DNA from: Poa pratensis
Lineage: Eukaryota > Streptophyta > Magnoliopsida > Poales > Poaceae
DNA length: 64,000 nt
Direction of reading: 5' to 3'
Assembly (NCBI GenBank): GCA_947311845.1
Contig: CAMZMU010000041.1
Span: 138,656,687-138,720,686, forward strand
A program made the position numbers and the translations under genes. The notes under the pieces were generated by a model that was given only the letters and a program-made list of their open reading frames with translations, ran no database searches and was not told the DNA's origin. This document shows positions 23,496-36,214 of the stretch, piece by piece (the stretch's first letter is position 1; each line of letters begins with the position of its first letter).

Positions 23496-24248
23496 ACGCG
23501 GTTATGCCGGCTGTGCCGAAGTACATGCACTGGTCTGATCAGGAGATCAGCTGGAGCATGAAGGACCATCCCCGGATCATGCCTAGCCCGGGAGGTTACG
23601 CTCTAGTGGTGGATCCGACATTCATCGGGCCCACCATTAATGTCAGGTTCACCCGAGTTCTCATTGACAATGGGAGCAGCATCAACATCATGTACCGAGA
23701 CACCATGGTGAAGATGGGGATCTCGGCAAACATGTTGCAGCCAAGTGATACGACCTTCCACGGTATAGTGCCTGGTGTTTCATGTGCACCTATGGGAAAA
23801 AATTTGGGTTGATGTGTTATTCGGCACCAAGGACAACTGCAGAACTGAGAGCATCCAGTTCGAGGTGGTGTTCCTCGAAAGTCCATACCATGCTTTGCTC
23901 GGTAGGCCAGCACTGGCCAAGTTCATGATATCTACCCATGTGGCTTACCTCAAGATGAAGCTGCCGGGTCCTAATGGCATCATCACTATCTCGGGTAACT
24001 ATAAGCGTTCCATGGAGTGCGCCTCAGCTGGCTCTTGTCTGGCCGAGTCATTGATCATTGCTGCGGAGAAGAAGAGGATCCTTGAAGTGGTGGTGTTGGC
24101 CCAGTCCGCGCAACTCGGTTTGCCGGGTATGACTAACCCGGAGCAGAGTGCGGCATTCCAGGTGCCGAAGGAGACGAAGAAAATCAATGTTGACCCGGCA
24201 TTCCCAGACCACAACGTCATCATTGGGACCGGGTTGACTGAGAAATAG
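23486..24248 (+). pseudogene. Element B aspartic protease
   Basis: A first frame (23486-23812) starts with the MPAVPKYMHWS segment typical of Tat proteins before the protease and contains the active-site motif LIDNGSSINIMY near 23662-23697 (Asp-Asn-Gly-Ser in place of the usual Asp-Ser/Thr-Gly). The frame breaks near 23800 and continues in the frame 23775-24248 with HALLGRPALAKFM, the second conserved block of retropepsins. It then ends at a TAG (24246-24248), while the same frame continues into the RT. The protease would process Gag-Pol. Confidence 0.83.
24246..24248 (+). other. In-frame UAG between protease and RT of element B
   Basis: The codon reads TAG in GAG-AAA-TAG-GAA-GGC. The frame is open on both sides. 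Element D has TAG at the homologous place (39992-39994). Both CAG deamination and programmed readthrough could explain it. Confidence 0.7.
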
Positions 24249-24385
24249 GAAGGCGAGCTCAGTCACTTCCTCCGTGAGAATCGAGATATCTTTGCATGGT
24301 CGAATCAGGACCTGCCAGGTGTTCCGAGGGAGTTGGCTAAGCACTCATTGTTCATCAGACCGGATATGAAACCCGTGAAGCAACC
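24249..24385 (+). pseudogene. Element B RT, first segment (cut by element C)
   Basis: The frame reads EGELSHFLRENRDIFAWSN and PGVPRELAKHSL, the conserved lead-in to gypsy reverse transcriptase, up to KPVKQ. Element C is inserted at 24386, so the RT is split by 30 kb and resumes at 54432. Confidence 0.85.
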
Positions 24386-27300
24386 TGTAGTGACCCAGCA
24401 CACCACTGCATGTTGTAGTGTACAAGTCGTTGACATAATACTCACGAAAGGACCACTTCATAAATATTACATCCTTCAGAGTAGTACAACAGAAACATAG
24501 TCGGTCCAAGGTAACACTATAGGATTACAACACTATTCAATACAAAAACTCGAGAACCTCCTTTACAAACAGAAGTAGGTCTCGTGCAAAAGAAACTCCC
24601 AAAAGACTCAAATCGAAGCACCAAGCTGGATACCAGCTCTACTTCTAACTCCTAATCCACTACTGTGGTGGTCACAGCCCTAATCTATCCACCTGGAATC
24701 TCCGTGTCTAGAGTTGTTTTCCTCCATCCAATTATAGTCATCTTGTCCATAGGAATTGTTGTCAACGTGTCCACCGTTGCACTGTTGTCGCCACGCATCC
24801 GTTGGCAAAGTAGAGGTTGACTCCTTCAGACCCACCAGGTTGATTTGACTCCTTGTCGAAGATCTCCCAACATCGCTATGGATTCCTGTCCTTCCTCTGC
24901 TGTCTCCAATAATCTAAGCAGGGGTCAACGGAGGAAAGAGTGAGCAACACGAGCGTTACTCAGCAAGTTCATATAATAGGAATAAGGTGTTTTATGCACT
25001 AGCTACCATCCATACCAAAAGGTCATGGATGAACATGCATAACTTTGTAAAACATTTTTAGGAAAAGATTTATTTTATCTTCAGAAAACTATGCCCGTCA
25101 TCGATTCACAGGTGCTAGGGCCTTGAGGAGCCTCCTTTCCTGCAGCGTCCGCCGTTCCTTCCTGGAACGTGGAGTAACATGTCACATTTTTACACTCTGC
25201 AGAGGTGCGTTACTTTACCCATAAGAGACCAACATCATGTTGCACAACCAGGCGTACTTTCCTGTCCACACTTCCTATGGTGTGGGGCCGGATTGTTAAT
25301 CCAAGCCATTCGCCGTGCTTCTCCAACAACCCCGCATGCCCACCCTTTTGTAGGTTTGTCCTCCCCTATATCTTTTGGTAGACTGTTCCAGACCGAAGTC
25401 CTCCCCTATACCATAAAGATAGATTGTTCCAGACATCCCTACAATCCATCATAGACCCCAGTTACCGTTGGGAATTAAGGGATCCCACCCATGTGCATGT
25501 AGTCCCGCAAGATCTACAGCCTAAGGAACTGGCAGTCCGTTGACATGCGAAAGGGAAAAGATCACAGATGACTTTCCCGTCCCATTCCAAGTCTCATGGT
25601 TAACGCTTCATTTACGGCGCAAGAACGCTGACGGCATTGGTTCTTAAGTCCTAGGTAATACTTTCCCGTGCAAATGGAACCTCCACCAACCACATCATAC
25701 CATGGTTCCATCTACCAGCCAACAACATATATATAGCAATTCACATCATTCGAAGATAGGTTTTTCTTTTTCATGCAATGATAAACCATAGTATTTTTCA
25801 TTTACTTTGATAAACATAATCAAGTAGGACATGAGCAAGAGTGAACTTGCCTTTTTGACTGCAAGATTATGCAGCCAAGGTCTTCGATACAATAAAGACT
25901 CCAGAATCTGGAAAAAGCGTCATTGGTCCGGTAAGGACTAATGTTTGAAGAAGCAATATGCTATTATGCATAAGTATGAGATGCATCGTCCTAAACCCCG
26001 TAACTAACTCTCGATGGTTGTGGTTGGTTTGAACTTTGGTGATTACCTTTAGATTTGTTTTATCTTCAAGTTTACTTCATAAGAAAGATTAGTTTAAAAC
26101 TTTAACCTTAGAGTACCATATTAAGCATAAGGATAAAATGAAACAACATCATAATATTAAATGGTTATTTTAGGGTTGAGTATCATCTTTATGTTTATAA
26201 AGAACATGTGTTATCTTGAATTAATTAAACAAATGGTGTAGTATTATTATTCATGAATACAAAAAGAATAACTTTTGAAGAAATAAATAATGTATACATT
26301 TGTTGGTTTCATACCATAAGGGTACTTATTTTAGTTAAGTAATGGTATATTATCAAATATTAATAGTAGTTACTTATGTTTTTAACTTTTCTTTAAGCAG
26401 TAAGATAATATGATTTGAATATAAACACTTAGAAGAAACACCACAAGTAATCTCATATTATGAAGTAGTTATTAATTTGGATTAATGATTTAAACAATTA
26501 TAACACAAAATTAATTCAATTATTCAAGGTATTAATAATAGTGATCAAATTTTATTAAATAGAGAATTCATTTTTGTGAATTAAGAACTACATGGAATAT
26601 TATGAAGTAATAATATGATTACTTTATATGTTGATAGATTCATTTTTTGTATTATTAAATGACTCATGATTAATTATTTTCCTTATGGAAAATATTATTT
26701 TAATGAACCATTTGAAGAATATTTTTTTAAGCATGTTCATAAATGGAATTCTAAAAATAGTCATAATGTTATAATTGAACATATTTTCATATTTGAAGTT
26801 GAACATGTGAAACAATTTAAATGGAGTTGAAATGCATCCAAAATATCATTTCAAATGAATTCCATATTTAACTAATAAACCAATTTGTTGTTTCAATTTT
26901 AGAGTGATTCAATTTTAGTCAAACAAGTATTTTATTTATACAAACATATTAATTTTATTTTTCTTAACATTTTGGTATATTGTTTGTATTTTTCTAATTT
27001 AAAATGAAGTAGTTATAAATTTCCAAAGTCTATTCAATTTAGTCATATTCTGTAATTATTTGCTAAAAGGAAATCCAGGAAATTCTCCTATTGGTCAGCT
27101 GACGTCAGCATGACGTCAGCAATGGAGTTCAACTCCAACCCGAGCACAATCCTGACGAATTCGTGCGATTGAAGTCGAGTCGTAGCGCGCATAGGATAGA
27201 ACACGTCCCAGCGGACCTAAAGGTGGCGGCGCCGCTCCGAAAAGGTCGTCGGAGCGTGGCCGGAGTTTGACTCGCGCGGCGGCGGACAGTGGCGCACAGC

Positions 27301-29669
27301 ACGGCGGCGAGTCAGAGCGAACTAAGCCGAATTAAAAGTACCAGGAGGATGCACAGCTCACCACGAGCATGATGGAAGGCTCGGCGAGGCTTGGGGAGGA
27401 CGGACGGCGACGAACTCATCCTCGAAAGCCGACGGCCGGACTTGGAGAAGACGGCTCGATTCCTCCTCTACCGAGCTCCCCACCATGCACCACTCAACGA
27501 GGAGCAAGAGGACGACATGGCAAACCTCCAGAGCTCCTCTGGACAGCACGGCGAGCACGGAATCGACGGCAAACGGCGGCGGCCCGACGAGCTAGGGTTC
27601 CACTTTCCGGTCGATTCTCTAGGAGAGAGCAAGAGAGAGAGATGAGACGATGGAGAGTGAGATGCGGACGTCTCTGGGCTCTTATCCGTGAGAGAAAGCA
27701 CGCAGAGAGGAGGTGGCACGGCGGCATCGACACGGCGGTCTCCTCGTCCTTCTGGCGAGTTGGAAGAAGAAAGAAAAAAAACAAATATATGGAAAACCCC
27801 CTGGGTTTCCGAGAAATAACAAGAACAGTATGAACAAGCCCCTGCTCACTAATTTGGACCTTTTCAGAATAGTTTAAATTGCAGAGAAGTCCCTGGCTGT
27901 GTAGAATTTCATTATGGTATTAATATCAACTTTGAACTTTGGATCCTTGATGTATTTTGAATTTATTCCATATTTGGAATGAATTTGTGTATATTAAAAT
28001 TTATTTCCTTTTACAAGGTGTGTAGAATTTCAAAAACAAGTTTCTTTTAAACTTGGATTATAAATATTTTATGTGTTCTAAATTCATTAACCACTTAAAG
28101 TAAATTTGAACATATTTGGAATTATCTCTTTTTAAATAAAATTTATAGTTTATGACCTCTGTTCTTATTGTGCACTTTTATAACAATTGATTTATTTTGT
28201 TATGCTTTTTATTTGTGGTTACCCATTATTTTAAAATGCTAAGGATAGTTTCTTACTTGTCTTCAGCTCTAGATAAATATTCAAACTTGTTCTGAGTGCC
28301 TTATTGATTCCTGGACAACATTAAATTGTTGTCCAGCAATATAACATGATTTGCTTACTGTGGTGACTACAAAGAGTATACACAGTGTTTCAATTCAAAT
28401 TCATGCCAAGCACAAAATATGGCCCTAGTGGCTTTGGCTTGTGATACCTGACAATTAAATCATGTGAAAACATGATCAAATGTCTGTGGATGCACAAGAG
28501 AAGATATCCTGCCTGAGGTCAGGTCTTATGGTAGGATAAATGGGTAAAATGATGAGAACAGAATCTTGCTTAATTCCATATCTCATTCTGATGATCAAAA
28601 GGATGATATACTCCTTTGAATAAAATAGATGATCTTGTTTCTGTGGAAGCAAGTTGCTAAAACAATTGCTGACTAAGTAGTCCATGTGGTTCCCTTTACC
28701 ACATGTCCAGATTTATCTCCTCTTGAGAATGAATCTTGAATAAGCCAAATGGTCTTGGTCACATGATGAACTTGTGAACCCCTCTCTTATGGGACATGTC
28801 CACACTCACATGAATTTGAGAGTTAACTCATGTGATGATTACATATGGATGATGATCATATGGTTTTATGCTTTGGCTTTACTTTCTCCCTAGTAATCAT
28901 ACTCTTGGAGAAATACCATGTATTATCTGTCCTTTTGTTTATTTGTATATGACACTCAATTGTTTGAGAATACAAAAGTGATTTGTTAACAAGGTTGCAA
29001 AGCTTGTCACCCAACTACTTCTATATAACACAAACATTGGAATATCACACTATTTCTTGAGGATTAATAAGAACATAACATATGCAAGAGTTCCCATTGT
29101 CTCTGTGATAGATTGGCATAGCACTACTATGCATATCTAATCAATCATTCTTCATAATCTTCTTGTTGCTTTACCTCTTTTCTTGAGATGCTTCCCTGGT
29201 TGAATAACTTCAAGAAGATTAGGAGATAAGAAGTTAAGATTCACTAGATAAGGTGAAAAGATCTTTGTTAAGATTTTAGGTAATTCAATTTGTCTTTAAG
29301 ACTAGAATGGTTTCCATCTACTAGAGATATGTCTAACATATAAGGTTAGACAAGATGATACCTAAGAATAACTAGATTTATGTTACACTCCTGAGGTAAT
29401 GTTTTGATGTAACAAGATATATTCCATTGGGTTTAACAATTTTGTCGAGTACCTCTCTGCCAAAAAATAGGTTTTAAGCCAAGATCATCTCAAAGTTTGT
29501 AACGCTCAAGTCGATGATCTACTTCAATTCCACCAACTCAAGTGAAACTTCAATCACTTAGTGTTTTAAAATTATTTGCGCAAAAATTCTTCGGATTTTC
29601 TGATGCATGAATGCAATGCACACTTGTGTGTCCACTCTAATTTGGGACTCTAAATCCTAGGATGTTACA
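24386..29669 (-). repeat. Element C 3' LTR (uninterrupted copy)
   Basis: Matches 44574-46530 plus 51097-54426. It is mostly AT-rich, with a GC-rich core at about 27090-27760. ORFs such as 25179-25454 recur in the partner LTR and have no domain. It contains GTTTATTTGTATATGACACT (28937 onward), part of a 29-bp stretch also found at 12199 in element E. Confidence 0.93.
27090..27760. other. GC-rich core of element C LTR
   Basis: A GC-rich, stop-poor island in an AT-rich LTR, mirrored at about 51840-52510. It begins with two TGACGTCAGC repeats near 27101-27120, each a CRE/bZIP-type TGACGTCA palindrome; the second LTR has CGACGTCAGC and TGATGTCAGC there. It is comparable to the GC core in element E. 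Overlapping ORFs on both strands have no domain. I infer a promoter/leader role. Confidence 0.6.
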
Positions 29670-29682
29670 GTCTCCCCTACTA
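29670..29682 (-). promoter_or_regulatory. Element C polypurine tract
   Basis: On the minus strand, TAGTAGGGGAGAC directly precedes the LTR start TGTAAC. It is the expected plus-strand primer of reverse transcription. Confidence 0.8.
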
Positions 29683-31974
29683 AAACAAAACTTCGTCCTC
29701 GAAGTTCGCACTCTCTTACATTTCGGATTGAAGATGAGACTTATGAATAAAATAGCAGTTATCGAACTCCATGTTGATCTTTGATGGAGATAATTGGTGT
29801 ATCCCCAAATCCAAAAATTTCCCTTGAATCCTCATCTAACTTGGTAACGGTCAACTGCTCTTTTCATGGACTCCATGAATCCTTCTTGTACAATTCACTC
29901 TTGGATCTCTTTTCCTGCAAACTCCTTGGATCAAGACTTTGTTTAATGCTTGTCGGTTCTACTAGTAATTGTATCAAGACTTCTCACTTAATAACTAACC
30001 TCTTATTTGGAAAATATTAAGGATTTAAATTAGTCTCACTAAGGTATATTTTTACAACTCTTTCAGAAAACCAAAACAATGTCACATAACCTAGTCCAAT
30101 CTCATAAGGTTGACATTGAGGTTTACTACTTAGGACTAACTTAATGGAGTCTTCTTTTTCTCGTGTCATCTGGAATCTTCATGAAACTCTCATCCTAATG
30201 ATGTAAAGTGGTAGTGTGTTCTGTACTACTAAAAGATTTTGTTAACACGTTTTCTCCATCATACTCTTGGTTAAAACCAAAGAATGACCCTTCAAAAGCA
30301 AAAGTAGTTCAACAACTTGGTTTTGTTAATCTATTGACTAAAGTAGTTCAACAACTTGGTTTTGTTACTCTCCACTTGGTTGAAGAGTGCTAAGAAAGAA
30401 ACTTTTGCAAAATGGTTTGCAGAAAAGGTACGTTATGTCTAAATTGGTATAGGTCGTTGGACATCTAGTCAAAACTCTGCTGATATAACAACTCTTCATC
30501 TGTCTGCTGCTGGATGTGATTCCTTCATTTTGGTTGATCAGACGATATGTTTCTTCAATCTGGTTAGTTCAACCTCCATCGGAGTCCTTAAACTGAAGAT
30601 GTCAATCATATGGCCATCGATCCCACTATATATTGACATTGATTAGGCACTTACTTCACTATTTCCCGACATCACCCTTCTCTGTTGGTCTCCTTCCAAC
30701 TAACTAACTCCATGGACTCTCAGCAATCCATGAACTAATTTCCCATGATTCTGATATGTGTCCGTTGTAACATTGAACGTTGGAGTCATACCCTTGATCT
30801 CGATGATACAACTATCTTGCCTTGCTTGAATATCATACTTTGTCGTTGCCCTCTAAGTATTGAATTTGTTGCTTCATACTCCTCTTCCACCAACTTCATG
30901 ACTCTTTTAGATATATAAGCCATGTACTACCTCTTCTTGATCTTTTTCCAGAGTTTAATTGTGCCTTATGACTTTCAACACCCATTTCTTCCGTCAAGTT
31001 ACGACAACTTCCAACTATATATGACTACATACTGCGGCTTCTTCCATCATTTTTCAGTTCTCGCTTGATGTCCTTCACTATATCATCGTCATTCTTGTGC
31101 AAAACTAGAAATTTTACTGTCCAAATCAAAGATTTGTCACAACAAGACTTGTTATTTAGATCTTCCATCTTCATAATTCTCCTACCTCAGTAGAGTTTCT
31201 CATGTAGCTTTCCTTTCATCATCTTCGGTCAGCCCTCTTCCAAATGGTGATGATATTCTTCCTTGATCTATCGTAGTTCATCCATCCTTCCATGTTCTGA
31301 TGATGCTGATCTCCAATCCAAATATGATGTGGATTGTGGTCCATCACCACGTGTAGCTTCATTTACTTCGGTCATCTTTACTTCCATCTCTTCAAAAGCT
31401 TTCATTGTTGTTTGAAACTTCTGAGAACACGTCTCTCCCTTACACGAGTCCTATCTACCTCTAGATTAGTAACATCAAGAAAAGAACTCAATGTAACAAT
31501 CATGCCATTGTACATCAAATTCTAACTTCATGTACCAACCTAGCCAATCAAAAATCCAATAGGATCCAATAAATCGCAAATGCAGTCATATATCAATCAT
31601 GCAACATAAGCCTGTAAAATAAGTAGTACATTGAGTAAAAACATCTCAAGTACCCAGGCTTAGATGCTATACACTACAAGATAGGTATATATTACTTTAT
31701 AGTCCTATGCAAAAACAACTCTTTGTCTCAGTATTTACACCAGTTGCCCAGTTGCAACGGGGTAATCCTAAGACAAAGTACTCAAAGAGTAGTTGTGGTA
31801 AGGCTTTGTTTCCTATGGAACTAAACTCCATGTAGCTTGAATCTTCCGTCAGACTATAACATCTACTTGCGAACATATCTAGATCCTTCATGTACTACTC
31901 AGGGTACGTTAGAAAACTGTAGTGTAGCTTCCGTCATTGTTTATGCCATCTCCTAATTACTTATCAACTTATAC
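29683..31974 (-). other. Element C internal region, left part, non-coding
   Basis: About 2.3 kb without a supported ORF. It holds a TTCGTCCTCGAAG block near 29692 like one in E, and a 39-bp tandem duplication at 30301-30378. It ends with tatac (31970-31974), the TSD of element D. Confidence 0.8.
30301..30378 (+). repeat. Tandem duplication, 39-bp period
   Basis: AAAGTAGTTCAACAACTTGG starts at 30301 and 30340. The copies diverge only in the last ten or so bases. Confidence 0.85.
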
Positions 31975-32480
31975 TGTCGAGGTATTGGTAACGCGGAACT
32001 ACTAGAAGTATTCATACGTACCGTAGAGGAGGTGGGGAAGAACGTGGAGGGTTCCAGTGACGGGATTGCACACACGATTTTACCCAGCTTCGGATCTCAC
32101 GACGGTGGCGAGATCCTACGTGCTGCTATAATTCACTCAAGGCAAATATGTGTACAGGTTACAATGAGGTTGTATGCGTTGCCCTAAGGCTGCTGGAAGG
32201 CTGGCTTATAAAGGCGCCAAGCCTTCCCCTACAAGGAAAGCCTTAACCGACCTAGATCACGAGTCCTAGACTAACACGGTAACAAACCCTAACTTGCTCC
32301 CTAAGGCGAACGCAGCCAGGCCTTCGTCTTGGACTTCACTAAGCCAGCCCAGAGCTTATCCTTGCGCCTAAGCCCATGAGGCCTTCTCCATTAAGCCCTC
32401 CGGCTTTATCTGATGGGCCTCCTTGGTGGGCCAGGTTTTATCCACCGTGGCAGGTATACCCGTTCGGCATAACCTCCACA
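31975..32480 (-). repeat. Element D 3' LTR
   Basis: Partner of 43584-44087. It has one extra T in GATTTTACCC and one in GCGTTGCCC relative to the partner. A TATA-like TTTATAA lies at 32206-32212 on the minus strand. Confidence 0.95.
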
Positions 32481-32492
32481 GTAGTCCCCGGA
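32481..32492 (-). promoter_or_regulatory. Element D polypurine tract
   Basis: On the minus strand, TCCGGGGACTAC directly precedes the 3' LTR. The GGGGACT core is also found in element B's PPT. Confidence 0.7.
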
Positions 32493-32979
32493 AAGGTTTA
32501 AGTTCTTCGTTTGCCGTCTTTGTGAAACACGGGCTTTCGCCTTTGTGCAAGGCGGACAGAAGAGCTTGGAGCATTCCAAAATGAGACATTCAGTCTGCCT
32601 TAAGGATTAAGCCGAACTCTCCTGCACTTTGAACAATCTGGCAGAAAGATTCTGTCAGCGTCGAGTCTTGTCATGACGTCACCGCAGTCAAAGCCAGTCC
32701 ACGACAGTCTGGACAAGCAAAGAGACGTTGTGACGCCATTACTGCTATTTTTCCGCACACGATCTCCGAGGCGTGCGGGAGAAGATGCCCATATCTGACC
32801 GTTGCGGGACGCGTGGCGAAAATCACGCGGACGTTATCTCACCGCACTAATCGCGGCGCACGGCCCCCATAAAAGGGGAACTGATTTTCTCCATGGTTCA
32901 TTTCCCTGTTCATCGTCCTCCTCGCGCCCATCCCATCTGAACTCCGGCGAGCTCCACCACCACCTGCGCACCCACCCAT
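32493..32979 (+). promoter_or_regulatory. Upstream region of the element D antisense gene, TATA-like box at 32868
   Basis: A non-coding stretch between the D 3' LTR and the antisense gene. CATAAAAGG at 32868-32876 (within GCCCCCATAAAAGGGG) is a plausible TATA box about 100 bases before the first candidate ATG at 32980. The antisense gene of B has a similar box (61754-61761). This suggests transcription independent of the LTR. Confidence 0.55.
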
Positions 32980-35900
32980 GGAGAGCTCCGATGCGACCGC
33001 GGGAGCGGCAACGGCGGCGGCGTCGGCGGCGACGGAGGACAAGATCTGGCCATGAGGGGATCGAGCACCGCGGATGCATCTGCATCTCGCGCGGCAGCGG
33101 CGACAAGTTCTGCGGCCACCTCCATCGAAGCAGAGAAGAATGCCCAGCCCTCCGACGAGGGCGATGCGGCGGAGGCAGAGGAGAGGGAGAGGAAGCATCA
33201 TCCCGCAACTGGGCAGCTTCCACCATCACCGACGCGGACCTCACGCAGCTGCAAAAGGAGGGCATCCTCCCACCAAGGAGAACTGCCACTGGCGGTCAGC
33301 GTACGGCCACCCTGCTCCAGATCCCGCCGGCGATGAACGAGTGCTCCTCGTCTCACATCTCCTCCGCGGTTTGTCTTTGCCTCCGCATCCTTTTTTCCAA
33401 TCAGTCTTAGACTACTATGGCCTTCAGCCTCATAGCGTAGGCCCCAATAGTATCTTGTACATAGCTGGCTTTATGGCTTTATTCGAAGGATACCTAGGCA
33501 TAGAGCCCAGCTTAGAATTCTTCAAGTACTGCTTTACTTGCAAGCGCCAAACAGAGAAGGAAGAACTGCTTTCCTTAGGAACAGTTAGCATCAACCTTCG
33601 TAGAGGCAGAGACTGGTATCCTAAGGCGCCAAAAATAGATTCCATTAAAGGCTGGAATAGCTCCTTCTTCTACTGCAAAGACATGGCGCCAGTAGGCAAA
33701 GACATAGGACTTCCTCGCTTTTCTCCTTTGCCTGCGGAGCCCGCCTTTCTTGGGGCGAGAAACCACTGAAGGTCCTTCCTGACAACCTCCGTCGCATGCA
33801 AAGGCGGATTGAGTATTTGACAAAGACTGCTGTGCCCAAACTCACGGGCGCAGACACCATCCTATGTTGGTTGTCAAGGAATCCAGCCTTTGAAAGATCG
33901 CAAAGGCTCATGTGCCACTACACGGACCAGAAGAAAGATCCCCTCCGTGTTAGTGAGAGTGACCTTACGCACGACGCCCTTGTGTATCGCTTTAAGAGGA
34001 TTGCCAAGGAAAGGATCCAGCTCACAGAGCAGCGTCCTATGTACACAGCCGCCAACCCGGCTCCAAGGTAAGGCATTTACCATTACTGTTTTTACACTTC
34101 CACAATGTTTGCCTTACTAACACCACTTTTGATTTCAGCTCGCCCTTTTGCCGGATAATCTGCTGGCTCCTTTGTTTTACGTGCCTGAAGCGGCACCCGA
34201 GCCCAAAGACTCGGAAACGAAAGGCTTCAGGAGCTACTGCAGCAACTTCAGCAGCAGAAAGGCGGAAGCGTGAGAAAGCCATCCCTGTTAACGCCGAAGT
34301 GCTCGACATTGAGGACGATGAAGATGCGGCCTTCAATGCTCCAGTACAGAAGTAAGCCGAACCTCAATTTCTTTAGTAAGGCGAACAATGTCTATGAATG
34401 TTATCTTATTTTGTATGTGATTTGCAGGATCAAACCAACTGCACCTCTCAAGAGGAAGAAAGTAATTTCTTCCAGGCAAAGAAGACTGAGCCTTCTCCGC
34501 CATCGCTCCCCCCACTCCCTCCGTTCAACAAGAGACATCCCCAGGCCCATCTGAAGATCATCATATAGATTGGACTCAGCCGTCTTACCTGATAAGACGG
34601 AAACTGAAAAGTTGGCCAGGGCTGCCGCTGCTGGGAAGGCGGCGGTACTTCAGTCAGAGGAGCCGAACGAGCCCATTACTCGTGAGGCTATCCGCAACAT
34701 GGTGAAGCAAGAGCTCTTTGACGACGAGGGGTACATCTTACCCAACATCGCCGCCATGCTTGCCGATGAGAAGGAGCGCAACGAGCCGCCTCCGAAGCTA
34801 AGGCCAGTTGGTCAAACATTGACCATATTGAATCTGGAAGACAATTGTGACGAGCTGTACGTCACAATGAAGAAGAGCTACAAAGCCTTGAAGGCCATGA
34901 TGCAGGTAAACATTCCGTCTTTATGTACATACTAGTCCCCGGGCATTACGTTGTGCTTTGACTAAGCCGACGTAATGGCCTTTCTTTAATGTGATAAAGA
35001 CTCAGTCCCCAAGCCCATTGTAGCATACCTTATTGCTTTACCTTTCTTACTTACTACTACCCTTGCCTAGCAGAGCAGTGAGCAACTTACATGCGATCTA
35101 TGGTACTCACTGAGTAACCAAAGGCAAGTGCTCAAGCAAGCCGTCGCCGAAAATAAGGCGAACAAAGGTAAATGTTGTTCTTTCACATGCATGTGACTTT
35201 AGTTCATTTTAAGGCATAAGATGCTCAACACATGCAATGTGTTTTGCGCAGCTGTTGTGGCGAAGGCAAAACAGATCGTCAGCGAGACTGGCGATATAGA
35301 AGTTGTGAGGCGGGAAAATGCCGCCTTGTTTAAGCAACTGGAGGAGAACCGAAAGACGGCCGAGGCCAATCTTAAAGCCGTCCAAGACAGCGCCGCTGAA
35401 GGCAAGACAAACTGAAGGCAGAACTTTGAAACTGCAGCGACAGGCTGAAAAGGATGGGCTCCTAATCCAGAGCTTACAAGGTCGTCTTGAACGCCAAGCT
35501 GATGAGAGCACCGCCATTGACGAGAAACTGCTAAGTAAGCCTCTCTTCTTTACTTCTCGCACTTTCTGTCACTTTTCGCCTTTATTCAACACTTCAGTGC
35601 GCCTTAATTTTTTCCATTCCTCCCTTCTCAGTTCCAGCTGGATTTGGGGAAAGGCTTACCTCTGAGACGCGCCTGGAGCTTATCTTGGAGTGTGGCGAGA
35701 TTGTGTCAGGGCTGTATGCTGCGGGAAGAGACGTTGTCGCCAACATCTTCCCAAAACAGCTGCCCCAAGTGACAAACACCAGCAACTTGCTGCCACTTCT
35801 TCAGAACTGCGTCCCAGAGGTGGTGGAGCGTCTTCGCTCAGCAGCTAGAGGCGGAGCAAAACTTGCTCTAGGACTTGTTCGCGGCCACTACCCCGAGTCA

Positions 35901-36214
35901 ACATGTGGCGCGTTATCAAGTGTTTCCCAGCCAAGGACAGAGACGGCAACGAGCTCGTCAAAGAAAAGGTCTATGCCTCTGTCTCTGGCTTTGCCTCAGC
36001 CGTTGCTGAGATGGTAGACTTGTCTATCTTCTTCTCCAAGAAGCCTGTGCCTCCCCGTCCTGACGACGTGTCTGATGACGAAGCCGAAGCACCCACCACT
36101 GGCAATGGCGATGAGTCAGAAGACGGAAATGAAGAAGAAGAAGAAGGCGAGTCTGAAGCTACGCTGGATCCATCCAAGTCCCCTGCGTCTTCGCCTCCTC
36201 AGTCCCCTGCATAA
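32980..36214 (+). pseudogene. Element D antisense gene (Transposase_28/PF04195-like domain), multi-exon
   Basis: Six exons are suggested, with introns of consensus ends at 34068-34138, 34352-34427, 34906-35070, 35168-35251 and 35535-35631 (GT...AG; a CTTAC-type branch site in the first). Exon 1 encodes a low-complexity start, then (33200-33760) a region with TITDADLTQLQKEGILP and FQSVLDYYGLQPHSVGPNSI, the pattern of the putative gypsy-type transposon domain PF04195. Exons 4-5 encode a Gln/Glu/Lys-rich coiled coil. Exon 6 encodes a helical domain and an acidic Ser/Glu tail ending at 36214. Frameshifts occur near 33185, 33270, 35400 and 35900. Such antisense ORFs are known in Tat-lineage elements; their function is unknown. 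The start codon (32980 or 33052) is not settled. Confidence 0.7.

Noticed and set aside
27358..27833. ORFs up to 154 codons in the C LTR core (and 52111-52588)
   Set aside because: Overlapping frames on both strands with Arg/Ser/Pro-rich sequence, no domain and frame not conserved between the two LTR copies.
32834..33289. Minus-strand ORFs of 70-150 codons opposite the D antisense gene
   Set aside because: Arg-rich mirror frames of the GC-rich first exon; the plus strand carries the domain match.
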